This document shows positions 8,044 through 15,491 of a stretch of 64,000 nucleotides of DNA, piece after piece. This stretch comes from Peribacillus simplex (lineage in GTDB: Bacteria; Bacillota; Bacilli; Bacillales; DSM-1321). The notes beneath the pieces are model-generated. The model had not been told where the DNA came from. It saw only the letters and a program-made list of their open reading frames with translations, and made no database searches. The translations under genes were made by a program, and so were the position numbers. The stretch spans positions 62,001 to 126,000 of the forward strand of contig NZ_FTMX01000010.1 of assembly GCF_900156045.1 (NCBI RefSeq), given 5' to 3'. Each line of letters opens with the position of its first letter. The first letter of the stretch is position 1.

Positions 8044-9558
8044 TTACTGATTCAAATTAGTGACCCATTCAGCTTTACCACTGCCACGAGGGACAAGAAC
8101 AGTTTGATATTCTCCAGGAGTTTCTGACATTTCGACTTGCTCTGTGAGCCCTTGATATAAACCTAGTGGAGTCTCAGCTGTAAATAAATCCGGAGCGATG
8201 AACTCATGTTCCTCTGACGAACCAGCTGTTTCATTTACAAATCGCTTATCAAAGATCCCCATTGAAAGAAGCCATAAGGATATACGATCTAATGAAACGC
8301 GTACCCGATAACTACCACCTTCTTTTGCTCTTCTTTTAAGTGCTACTAAAGCACCAACTTCTAGTAACCAAGAGGCAGCATAGTCATTCACAACTCCAAT
8401 CACAGGTAATTTAGGCTGTTCCGGTGAACCCTCCAGAGCCATTATACCTGTTACAGATCCAGCTGTTTGATCAAACCCATTACGGTTTGCCCAAGGACCT
8501 TCTGTACCATGTAAATTTACAGAACAATGAATAATGCCGGGGCGGATTTTAGCACAGTCTTCCGCTGATAATCCATAACGCTCAAGGAATCCCTCACGAC
8601 GGTTTGCAAAGAAGATATCTGCTCCTTCCAATAATTCTTCCATTTTTTGTTTGCCTTCTACTTTGTCTAAGTCAAGCATAGTAGAACGCATGCCTACATT
8701 TGATGTCGCATAAATTAAATCATGCTCCCAATCTGTTGGGCGCCAAACGTTTAAAACATCTGTACCATGTAAAGCAAGAGAACGCCCAAATCCTGCTCCT
8801 GCAATAACATGACCAATTCCAAGAGCACGAATGCCTTCTAAAGGAGTCGATACATTTTTAGATAGGGGATGAAGATCACTCTCCCCAATTTTCTCAATTT
8901 GAATAAGAGGAAGTCTTGCTACATGTTCGTAAGCAGGTTCTTTCATAAATTCTTCAATTGTGCGAACCATTGGCATAACAATTCCCCGTTCAGCAGCAGC
9001 TTTTTCTAATTCTTCTGCATTCCACTGACGAATTGCGTTGGCGACAGCTTCACGATCTTCCGTACAATTCAAAAATTTTAATGTTTCATGCTTAACTCTT
9101 GGATAAGGATTAAGGGGCATTACCCATTTCCCATCTTTTGTTTGATAAAAGGTAAAATCAAACGGGTTATAAGGGTCGCTAGCTGCTCCAAGTGCAAATC
9201 CATTTATCTTTTCCCATTTTCTATCAAAAAAGGGAGATAGTCTTCGAAGTGCTTTACGTAAATCCATATGGATATCTTGCCCTTTTCCTCCACGCAATCT
9301 CCAAATATCGGCAACTGCAATTGACTTTGCTACTAGGGCTATTCCTGCCATTGATGCAAGATGTAATGGACTTGGGGCAATAGGATCTTGTCCATAAAAA
9401 GTCACTTTCCCTCCACTGTCTTCTATGGATAACCCAACATCTTTTAAAACTTGATTTAATTCATCATAGATATCAAAATTATCAAGACCTGCTAATCTAT
9501 TCTTATTTGCTTTTAGGATAGATTCGGTAATGTTTTTTTCATTTGTATTTGTTGACAT
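8044..9558 (-). CDS. CaiB/BaiF family (class III) CoA-transferase, permuted double-unit form
   Basis: Transfers CoA between organic acids. At 504 aa it is longer than the usual 400. The order of conserved blocks is permuted: residues about 75-250 match the C-terminal part of a CaiB protein (GKGQDIHMDLR, then DGKWVMPLNPYPR, then REAVANAIRQW), and residues about 260-480 match the N-terminal part (PLEGIRALGIGHVIAGAGFGR, GADIFFANRREG, GLSAEDCAKIRPGIIHCS, GFDQTAGSVTGI). The usual CaiB catalytic Asp position falls near the GTEGPWA/GFDQ region, but I could not place it with certainty. The start was moved to 9558, where AAAGGAAGGGATT precedes the ATG. It overlaps no neighbour but follows the dehydrogenase by 37 bases. 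A decayed copy of its 3' end lies at 4495-4920. The substrate is unknown; carnitine-like or branched hydroxy acids are guesses. Confidence 0.88.
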   Translation of the reverse strand: MSTNTNEKNITESILKANKNRLAGLDNFDIYDELNQVLKDVGLSIEDSGGKVTFYGQDPIAPSPLHLASMAGIALVAKSIAVADIWRLRGGKGQDIHMDLRKALRRLSPFFDRKWEKINGFALGAASDPYNPFDFTFYQTKDGKWVMPLNPYPRVKHETLKFLNCTEDREAVANAIRQWNAEELEKAAAERGIVMPMVRTIEEFMKEPAYEHVARLPLIQIEKIGESDLHPLSKNVSTPLEGIRALGIGHVIAGAGFGRSLALHGTDVLNVWRPTDWEHDLIYATSNVGMRSTMLDLDKVEGKQKMEELLEGADIFFANRREGFLERYGLSAEDCAKIRPGIIHCSVNLHGTEGPWANRNGFDQTAGSVTGIMALEGSPEQPKLPVIGVVNDYAASWLLEVGALVALKRRAKEGGSYRVRVSLDRISLWLLSMGIFDKRFVNETAGSSEEHEFIAPDLFTAETPLGLYQGLTEQVEMSETPGEYQTVLVPRGSGKAEWVTNLNQ

Positions 9559-9595
9559 TGTAATCCCTTCCTTTGTTAACAGGTGTACAAGATTA

Positions 9596-10567
9596 TTATT
9601 TAGTACTTTCACTTAGTGTACGAAGGATAGATAATTGTCGATGATCACGCTCTTTTTCAAGATTTTCTACTGATTTATTACCATAAGATGATATCGACAA
9701 TTCAGATAAAGATTGAACCGTAGCCTCGTCTAAATGTGGCTTACCTAGGTCACCCCAAATTGCTTCCAATCCTGGGCCCAAATGTTTAAGGAAAGCTGGG
9801 AATCCTCCTTTTCCTCCTCCTAAGTGGAAAGTCAAGAATGGACCACCTGCTGCCCATCGGAGACCAATCGAACTTGTTACAATTTCGTCAAGATCCTTCA
9901 TAGAAACAATGCCTTCTGATACTAAATGGATAGCCTCACGAATTAATGCTGATTGAAGACGGTTGGCTACAAATCCGGGGGTTTCCTTCTTCAATACAAG
10001 TGGGTTTTTCCCTAATGCTTTATAAAAATCAACAGCGTGCTCAATCGCATCAGCCGATGTATTTGTTCCAGGTACAATCTCGACGAGTGGGACAAGATGC
10101 GGTGGATTAAATGGATGTCCAATCAACATACGTTCTGGATGTACCATTTTTTTTGATATATCACTTGCTTTTAAACCAGAAGAAGATGAAAGTAACAATG
10201 CATCTTTACTCACAAATTTTTCAATTTGAGTATATAATTCTTGTTTAAATTCAATACGTTCAGGACCGTTTTCTTGTACCACTACAGCGCCATTCAGTGC
10301 ACGTTCAAGGTCTTTTTCAATAATTAGCCGATCTGTAATACCCTCTGTTGGGAGTCCCAGATCACGTAACGTTGGGATAATTTGTTCTATTCCAGTAAGG
10401 ACGACTTCTTCCAAATCAGGACGAACATCATTCACTTTAACCTCTAACCCTTTTGCAAGAAAATAAGCTGTCCAGGAAATACCAATAAGACCAGCTCCAA
10501 TTACTGTAACTGAGTTGAATCTACGAGGATTCTCTATTAGTTGAGAACGTTTTGTTTGATTATTCAT
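9596..10567 (-). CDS. 3-hydroxyacyl-CoA / L-carnitine dehydrogenase family protein
   Basis: A 323-aa NAD-dependent 3-hydroxyacid (or hydroxyacyl-CoA) dehydrogenase. The Rossmann motif is VIGAGLIG (residues 22-29), and the catalytic His block GHPFNPPHLVPLVEIVPG is characteristic of the 3HCDH family, including carnitine 3-dehydrogenase and lambda-crystallin/gulonate dehydrogenase types. One C-terminal domain is present rather than two, as in the carnitine dehydrogenase group. It is the first gene of the leftward operon and starts just downstream of two operator-like repeats that face the tetR gene. The choice among 3-hydroxybutyryl-CoA, carnitine and gulonate substrates is open; the CoA-transferase and ADC partners argue for a hydroxy acid that is activated, oxidised and decarboxylated. 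Confidence 0.85.
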   Translation of the reverse strand: MNNQTKRSQLIENPRRFNSVTVIGAGLIGISWTAYFLAKGLEVKVNDVRPDLEEVVLTGIEQIIPTLRDLGLPTEGITDRLIIEKDLERALNGAVVVQENGPERIEFKQELYTQIEKFVSKDALLLSSSSGLKASDISKKMVHPERMLIGHPFNPPHLVPLVEIVPGTNTSADAIEHAVDFYKALGKNPLVLKKETPGFVANRLQSALIREAIHLVSEGIVSMKDLDEIVTSSIGLRWAAGGPFLTFHLGGGKGGFPAFLKHLGPGLEAIWGDLGKPHLDEATVQSLSELSISSYGNKSVENLEKERDHRQLSILRTLSESTK

Positions 10568-10607
10568 ATTTTAAATCATTCCTTTCTTAACAAAAAGATT
10601 TGAGAAT

Positions 10608-10627
10608 TATGTTGCTAAAACAACATA
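10608..10627. promoter_or_regulatory. Operator-like inverted repeat 1 (TATGTTG-N6-CAACATA)
   Basis: Perfect 7-bp inverted repeat with a 6-base spacer between the leftward operon and the tetR gene. The same half-sites and spacing recur at 10685-10704, as expected for a TetR-family dimer site. Confidence 0.7.
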
Positions 10628-10684
10628 TATCGTAAATAATTTTAGTAAGAAAGCATAGAAAGAACAAGAATCAAAAAAGCGTAA

Positions 10685-10704
10685 TATGTTGCTTACACAA
10701 CACC
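10685..10704. promoter_or_regulatory. Operator-like inverted repeat 2 (TGTTG-N6-CAACA core)
   Basis: Second copy of the repeat, with a perfect 5-bp core and the same 6-base spacer, about 50 bases upstream of the tetR start. A further single half-site (GTTGC) lies nearby at about 10719. The pair suggests one site per divergent promoter. Confidence 0.7.
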
Positions 10705-10753
10705 TTACTAAAAAACTGTTGCAAAACTGTAAATTTAATTTATGGAGGCTTAT

Positions 10754-11365
10754 ATGTTAAATAAGAAGGTTGATCCTCGGGTACAACGTACTCAAAATTT
10801 GTTGCGTGACGCTTTAATTGAGTTAATAGACGAGAAGGAGTATGAAAAAATTACGATACAAGATATTACTACTCGGGCAGTTGTTAACCGTGCAACTTTT
10901 TATCGTCACTATTTAGATAAAGATGATTTATTAAGTAAAAGTATAGATACGGTTCTTAAAAATATGTTTGGTGAGGCATCGAAATTTTTTAGTGTTAGCA
11001 AAGATGTTGATGAATTACAAAAATATGTGGCCTCCCATATTTTTGAGCATGTTGCAAGACATAAAAAATTTTTTCAGGTTATGCTACTTGGAAAAGGGAT
11101 CCCTAATTTCATACAATATTTTAAAGGTTTTTTGTTTGAATTTTATGTTCATGCAATATCAGAAGCAAAATTAGAAGAGAATAAGCTCCCTGTTCCCAAA
11201 GAGATGGTTGTTAGTTATATTTCTGCTTCATATATCGGTGTTATTATTTGGTGGTTAGAAGGTGATATGGTAGATACTCCCTCCTTTATGACTAAACAAA
11301 TGATTCACATTAATAAACAAGGTCCTATTCAATTGTTAAAAAAATTTCGAAATACCGAAGTTTAA
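10754..11365 (+). CDS. TetR/AcrR family regulator
   Basis: A 203-aa TetR-type repressor. The N-terminal helix-turn-helix is clear (ITIQDITTRAVVNRATFYRHY, DKDDLL), with an all-helical C-terminal ligand domain of the TetR_C type seen in DhaS-like proteins. The start is 10754 rather than 10742, because a GGAGG lies 5 bases before the second ATG and would be inside the longer frame. It is transcribed away from the dehydrogenase/CoA-transferase/ADC operon, and two TGTTG-N6-CAACA repeats lie between them, so it most likely represses that operon and itself. The ligand is probably the pathway substrate or its CoA ester, by inference. Confidence 0.9.
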   Translation: MLNKKVDPRVQRTQNLLRDALIELIDEKEYEKITIQDITTRAVVNRATFYRHYLDKDDLLSKSIDTVLKNMFGEASKFFSVSKDVDELQKYVASHIFEHVARHKKFFQVMLLGKGIPNFIQYFKGFLFEFYVHAISEAKLEENKLPVPKEMVVSYISASYIGVIIWWLEGDMVDTPSFMTKQMIHINKQGPIQLLKKFRNTEV

Positions 11366-11577
11366 AGATAGTCTCAACATTTAAGTGAATTTGTATTTAC
11401 CTAAATATAATTGGAAGTCTTACTCTTATCCTTCTTTTGTTAGTGTATGTTAAGACAAAAATATTCAAAGTCTTATCTGCTTTTCAGGGATGGTAGGTCT
11501 TGTTCCCCGATTAAATACACAATTTATGTATTGTTGGATAGGCTCTTTCTATTCAAATATACGTAAAACTTGTCAAA
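11366..11577. other. Gene-free stretch after tetR
   Basis: No gene recognised between the tetR stop and the shared terminator at 11578. Confidence 0.4.
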
Positions 11578-11607
11578 AGAGCCTTTGCTTGTTAAAGCAA
11601 AGGCTCT
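11578..11607. terminator. Convergent terminator between tetR and the MFS gene
   Basis: Thirteen-base perfect stem AGAGCCTTTGCTT/AAGCAAAGGCTCT with a 4-base loop, T-rich on both sides in the reading sense. It can serve both the rightward tetR and the leftward exporter transcripts. Confidence 0.8.
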
Positions 11608-11681
11608 GAGCTTTATTATTCTATATTCATTGCATAAACAGGGGAATGTTAGAATATTTAGCATGAATAGATCACATACAA

Positions 11682-13046
11682 TTAGCTTATATTTTTTGCA
11701 TTAGAACTTTCATGTAAATATTTACGTTTCTTTTGTCCGCTTATAGAAATCTTAGCAAGCAATAAGAAATGTGCAGAAATCAAAATTGCAATCAAAACAA
11801 AGTTTAAACTGAAACTATTTGTTGCCTCCATTATTTTGCTCGCAGCTGCTGGTCCAAATGCCATACCGACAAAATTCAATAGGTTATACAACCCAAGACC
11901 AACTCCAATTTTAGCTGGATTTAATGTTTTAGGTATAAAAGTGTTTATTGATACTTGAATCGCAGAATAGCTCATAAATGTTAAAATGACGGCGACTAAA
12001 ATAATGATTAAATTTGTATTTGGTAGCAACCCTAAAGTCAGGAATCCAATGATCATGATGATGGACGCTACATAAATCATTTTGATATTCCCAAATGTCG
12101 GCACAATTTTCCCTGTGAAAAAGCTAGATACAATGCCAAACAAAGAAGCGACGAACAGTGCAATCCCTACTATAAAAGGGGATAGCTCATATTTTCTTCC
12201 TAATAACAGAGGAAGAAGCAACAGATTCGCACATAATGCAACATTAATAATAAAACCAACTGTTATTAAGCGAAGAAAGGGCTTGTTTTTAAATAATTCA
12301 ATATCAATCAATGGATAGTTAGCTTTCGTTATTCGAGTCTTAAATAATAATAAGAAAACGAAGGAAAGAACAAAGAGCCAACTGTTAATATTTACTCCTA
12401 GTAAAATTGTCGCAATTAATGCAAATAATAAGACAGTCCCCATAAAGTCAAAGTGAAAAGGTTTATTTGAATGATGGATTTCTTCTTTTGGCATAAATTT
12501 TATCAATAAGCCTATCCCAATAACAGAAATAACCATGCTTAGAAATAAATAAGGCCAACCAAGTGTATTCGTAATGGCACCGCCAACTAGAGGTCCAATC
12601 CCAACAGCCAATGCGATGGAAGAACTAATCATCGCTAACGCACCAGGCTTTTTCTCTGGTGGAAATAATTTGGCTACTGCGATCATACCAAGTGCAATAA
12701 AGGCAGCTCCTCCACTTGCCTGTAAAAGTCTTGCGGAAATAACAATAGCATATGATTGATTGCTAAATCCGAGGATGGAACCGAGTATAAACAAAAGGAT
12801 AGCAACGATTAAAAGTTTTTTGATACTAAAACGATCAGCTAGTTTTCCATACACCATTGAACCGATTCCAACAACCAGGGAATACCCCACTACAATCCAA
12901 CTGACTTTTGAAGGGCTGATTGATAAATCTTTCGAAATGTCTGCGAGTGCTACATTAAATAAGACAGCATTCATGGGACCCAACAAAACGATAAAACACA
13001 ATGTGATAATTAACCATTTAGAATGATTAACGTTTTCTTTATTCAT
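11682..13046 (-). CDS. MFS exporter, DHA2-like (TetL/K-like topology)
   Basis: A 454-aa major facilitator with about 14 predicted membrane segments. The inter-helix loop motif A is seen as GKLADRFSIKKLL, and motif C-like glycine/proline-rich sequence (AVGIGPLVGGAI) marks it as a drug:H+ antiporter. The start was taken at 13046, since the GTG three codons upstream lies inside the AGGGGTG ribosome site. It follows an ArsR-type regulator by about 70 bases on the same strand, and an 8-bp inverted repeat (AATAGTTT/AAACTATT, 13067-13092) lies between them. It may export a drug, metal chelate or metabolite; the ArsR partner slightly favours a stress-inducible exporter. The substrate cannot be read from the sequence. 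Confidence 0.85.
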   Translation of the reverse strand: MNKENVNHSKWLIITLCFIVLLGPMNAVLFNVALADISKDLSISPSKVSWIVVGYSLVVGIGSMVYGKLADRFSIKKLLIVAILLFILGSILGFSNQSYAIVISARLLQASGGAAFIALGMIAVAKLFPPEKKPGALAMISSSIALAVGIGPLVGGAITNTLGWPYLFLSMVISVIGIGLLIKFMPKEEIHHSNKPFHFDFMGTVLLFALIATILLGVNINSWLFVLSFVFLLLFKTRITKANYPLIDIELFKNKPFLRLITVGFIINVALCANLLLLPLLLGRKYELSPFIVGIALFVASLFGIVSSFFTGKIVPTFGNIKMIYVASIIMIIGFLTLGLLPNTNLIIILVAVILTFMSYSAIQVSINTFIPKTLNPAKIGVGLGLYNLLNFVGMAFGPAAASKIMEATNSFSLNFVLIAILISAHFLLLAKISISGQKKRKYLHESSNAKNIS

Positions 13047-13118
13047 AATTAACACCCCTAAAGTAAAATAGTTTTATGACTTTCAAACTATTGGTTAAAA
13101 TTTAAGGTTTTTTGGCAC

Positions 13119-13415
13119 TTATAATGTAGCCAAAAAACCAGGTAAGAATTCTTTAAACGTTTCCTCCTTTATACTAATTAACTTATGTTGACCGTCACGA
13201 CCTACGTCGACTAAGTCAGCTTCAGCCAAAATTTTAAGATGATATGATGCATTAGATTTATTTGTTCCAATGGATTCTCCAATGTCACCACAAGAATTTC
13301 TATCTTTATTTTTTTGATGTTGAAGATAACGAATAATTTCTATTCGTTTCACTTCTGCCAGTGCTTTAAATATTTTTACACGTTTTTCATCTGATTGTAC
13401 TTGTTTGATAGTCAT
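13119..13415 (-). CDS. ArsR-type winged-helix regulator
   Basis: A 98-aa ArsR/SmtB-fold repressor. The winged helix is visible from VKIFKALAEVKRIEIIRYL through NKSNASYHLKILAEADLV to the wing GRDGQHKLISI. The classical metal-binding ELCVCDL motif on the recognition helix is missing; a single cysteine in NSCGDIGES is the only candidate ligand, so it may sense something other than metal. It precedes the MFS exporter in the same direction and probably controls it. A perfect 8-bp palindrome spans the start codon (13407-13424), which fits autorepression. No strong ribosome site precedes the ATG, so the start is moderately certain. Confidence 0.85.
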   Translation of the reverse strand: MTIKQVQSDEKRVKIFKALAEVKRIEIIRYLQHQKNKDRNSCGDIGESIGTNKSNASYHLKILAEADLVDVGRDGQHKLISIKEETFKEFLPGFLATL

Positions 13416-13424
13416 GTGACTATC
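13407..13424. promoter_or_regulatory. Palindrome over the arsR-type start codon
   Basis: GATAGTCA-N2-TGACTATC, an 18-base repeat with perfect 8-bp arms, centred on the start codon of the regulator. Position and symmetry suit an autoregulatory operator. Confidence 0.6.
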
Positions 13425-13893
13425 TTAATCTTGAGGTGTAGATTTGTCAAGCTTTAGAAAAATACATCTCGTTAATTAGTTGTACGAACTCAATCGAATG
13501 AGAGTCTGTTCAATCAAAAAGTTGGAAGCACGAATTAAATCGTATGAGATAACTTTAAAGATAATTAAAGACGAAAGACGCCTAGTGGGCACAGTACCAG
13601 CGTTCGTGTTACCAGGGCAAAGTAAACAGCAGAAAAGTAAGATAACATTATGCTAAGGACATTTGGTAATGCTTTCAGCAATATTTTACGGTAAACCTCA
13701 AAGTCAATGGTATCAATGAACATTATAGTTTTACAGTATCATTACAATAACTGTGGTTTTTGGAACAAAGTTATTATTTTACAGGATTTAAAGAGGTTAC
13801 TATGCGGTTCATAGCAAGAACCCTGTCACTACCCGTAATTGGCGTATTTATATAGTTATACCCTGTTAAGAGGTCCGTTATCAAAAAGAGGAA
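13425..13893. other. Gene-free stretch with the inverted copy of the 2742 repeat
   Basis: No gene recognised in about 470 bases. The 18-nt sequence at 13815-13832 is the reverse complement of 2742-2759. The area marks the left edge of the restriction island. Confidence 0.4.
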
Positions 13894-14703
13894 GTGGATC
13901 GATTAGTTTATGAAAAACAATCTTTCCCTACTGGCATGAGTCCTAATGAGGTTGCAAAGAAATTGGGGTTATCTGTACAAAGTGTTTATAAGTATATACA
14001 AGATGGTTCAATAAAAGCTGAGGCTGTCCCTTATGGTGATAAGAGGACGATCTATGTCATATCTGAAACAGCATATGAGGAAGCCGCGGAATTACTGAAG
14101 CCATCTGAATCCCAACGCCCAAAACGATTTGAGTATTATCATCCTAGTCAAGATATCGTCTTATTTCAGAAATTCCATTCAAGCAAGGTGCCTGAAGCAC
14201 GTGTTATACGGAATAAGGATAATGAATGGGGTTTTTACTTAGCCAATATTCAAAAATGGTTGCCATTTGATGAAGGGATAAGGGAGTATCAGTTAAAGCC
14301 AGTCTATCCTATTCATCAATCCACTTTTGAGTATAAAGGCTATGTAGAGCTGGAAATTCCGAAGGATACGGTTGTCCTTTATCCATTCCTGGACTATTTA
14401 TATGAAACATGGGGAATGGAAAACATACGATTGAGGGAACAGGATAACACGATCCTACTCTTCATTCGAGCAGGGGAAAGACCATTAACGACAAAGGGTT
14501 TCTTTGCAGCTGATATCCTGCCATTTTTAATAAAAGGAGACATCTACAATGAAGAGGGTCACCTGATTTTTCGAAGTTCCTATCGAAAAACTAGTTTGGA
14601 ATTACCTATTGATCTATTAGAAAGTATGACAGAGTTAGCTGAACAAGAAGGAATCAGTATGAGTAAGTGGGTAGAGCAAAAATTATCATCACTACTAAAG
14701 TGA
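13894..14703 (+). CDS. HTH DNA-binding protein with C-terminal ribbon-helix-helix-like segment
   Basis: A 269-aa protein of unknown role. The N-terminal 65 residues form a MerR/excisionase-type helix-turn-helix (SPNEVAKKLGLSVQSVYKYI, then DGSIKAEAV). The middle 150 residues match nothing I recognise. The last 35 residues (LPIDLLESMTELAEQEGISMSKWVEQKL) resemble an Arc/HicB ribbon-helix-helix. The GTG start has GAGG immediately upstream with short spacing; ATG 13936 is an alternative that would cut into the segment before the HTH. It is separated by about 550 bases from the restriction operon, on the same strand. It could be an island regulator or a plasmid/phage-type control protein. Confidence 0.7.
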   Translation: MDRLVYEKQSFPTGMSPNEVAKKLGLSVQSVYKYIQDGSIKAEAVPYGDKRTIYVISETAYEEAAELLKPSESQRPKRFEYYHPSQDIVLFQKFHSSKVPEARVIRNKDNEWGFYLANIQKWLPFDEGIREYQLKPVYPIHQSTFEYKGYVELEIPKDTVVLYPFLDYLYETWGMENIRLREQDNTILLFIRAGERPLTTKGFFAADILPFLIKGDIYNEEGHLIFRSSYRKTSLELPIDLLESMTELAEQEGISMSKWVEQKLSSLLK

Positions 14704-15202
14704 TTTTGATTGAGGAAAGCAGTTATTGGCTTCATTCAAATAACTATATATTATCGGAACTTAAGTTTTTTGTAATAACTCAAAGTCCGAGATGTAGATT
14801 TACGAGATATACAATAGGATATCTCTTAAAAGAAGTTAGTAGTCTATTATTAAAGGATGTTGAAATCTTTAAGAAAGGAGTAAAAAAGGGGAAAGGCGGT
14901 TCTCAGATATAAAAAGCAAAAGGAAAGAGAGCAAGGTATATGGGATCAGGAGAGTCAATAATACTCTACAAGTGGACAAGCTTTGTAATTTTGTATGTCG
15001 GAAAATTCATTATAATATAAGGGAATGTTTGGGAAATGGGAGTTTTTTATTTTTATGTCGTTGAAATTAAATTTTGCGATTGAGTAAAAGGGTTCAGATA
15101 AAATTGGGGTAAAAATATGTTTACGGAAAACGAAAGTCATGTTGCTTATTTTATGGTTTCTCACATTATCGTAAGGTTTTCTCTATTTTTCGTTTGATAA
15201 CG
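14704..15202. other. Gene-free leader region of the restriction operon
   Basis: A short frame at 14667-14912 lacks a ribosome site and family resemblance and is not called. No other gene is seen. Confidence 0.4.
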
Positions 15203-15211
15203 TGCTATAAT
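15203..15211 (+). promoter_or_regulatory. Extended -10 promoter of the XRE/hsd unit
   Basis: TGCTATAAT, a consensus extended -10 element, ends about 40 bases before the XRE start. No good -35 is present, as is allowed for this class. Confidence 0.6.
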
Positions 15212-15250
15212 GTTATTGTCTTTTTTTTACATAGCTAAGGAGGACTTGGT

Positions 15251-15454
15251 ATGGTTATAAGCTATGATAAGTTGTGGAAACTCTTGATTGACAAGAAAAT
15301 GAATAAAACGGAGTTGAAGGAGCAGGCTGGGATTACTTACAATATATTAGCTCGCCTTGGAAAATGCCAACCTGTAAATCTAGAAAGCTTATATAAAATT
15401 TGCAAGTGCCTCGACTGCAACATTGGAGACATTATGGAATTTGAAATAGAATAA
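15251..15454 (+). CDS. Small Cro/C1-type (YozG-like) HTH regulator
   Basis: A 67-aa single helix-turn-helix protein of the XRE/HTH_26 group (MNKTELKEQAGITYNILARLGK, ending in CLDCNIGDIMEF). It has an ideal AAGGAGG ribosome site 7 bases before the ATG and an extended -10 promoter. It lies 37 bases ahead of hsdR on the same strand, so it is likely cotranscribed with it and may time restriction expression, like the controller proteins of type II systems; this role is inferred. Such small regulators also pair with DUF2975 membrane proteins elsewhere in Bacillus. Confidence 0.9.
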   Translation: MVISYDKLWKLLIDKKMNKTELKEQAGITYNILARLGKCQPVNLESLYKICKCLDCNIGDIMEFEIE

Positions 15455-15491
15455 GCGATTTTGCGAAAAATAGGGTGAAGGGGCTGAGCTA

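Noticed and set aside
14667..14912. 81-codon frame after the HTH protein
   Set aside because: Starts inside the previous gene, lacks a ribosome site, and has low-complexity composition.
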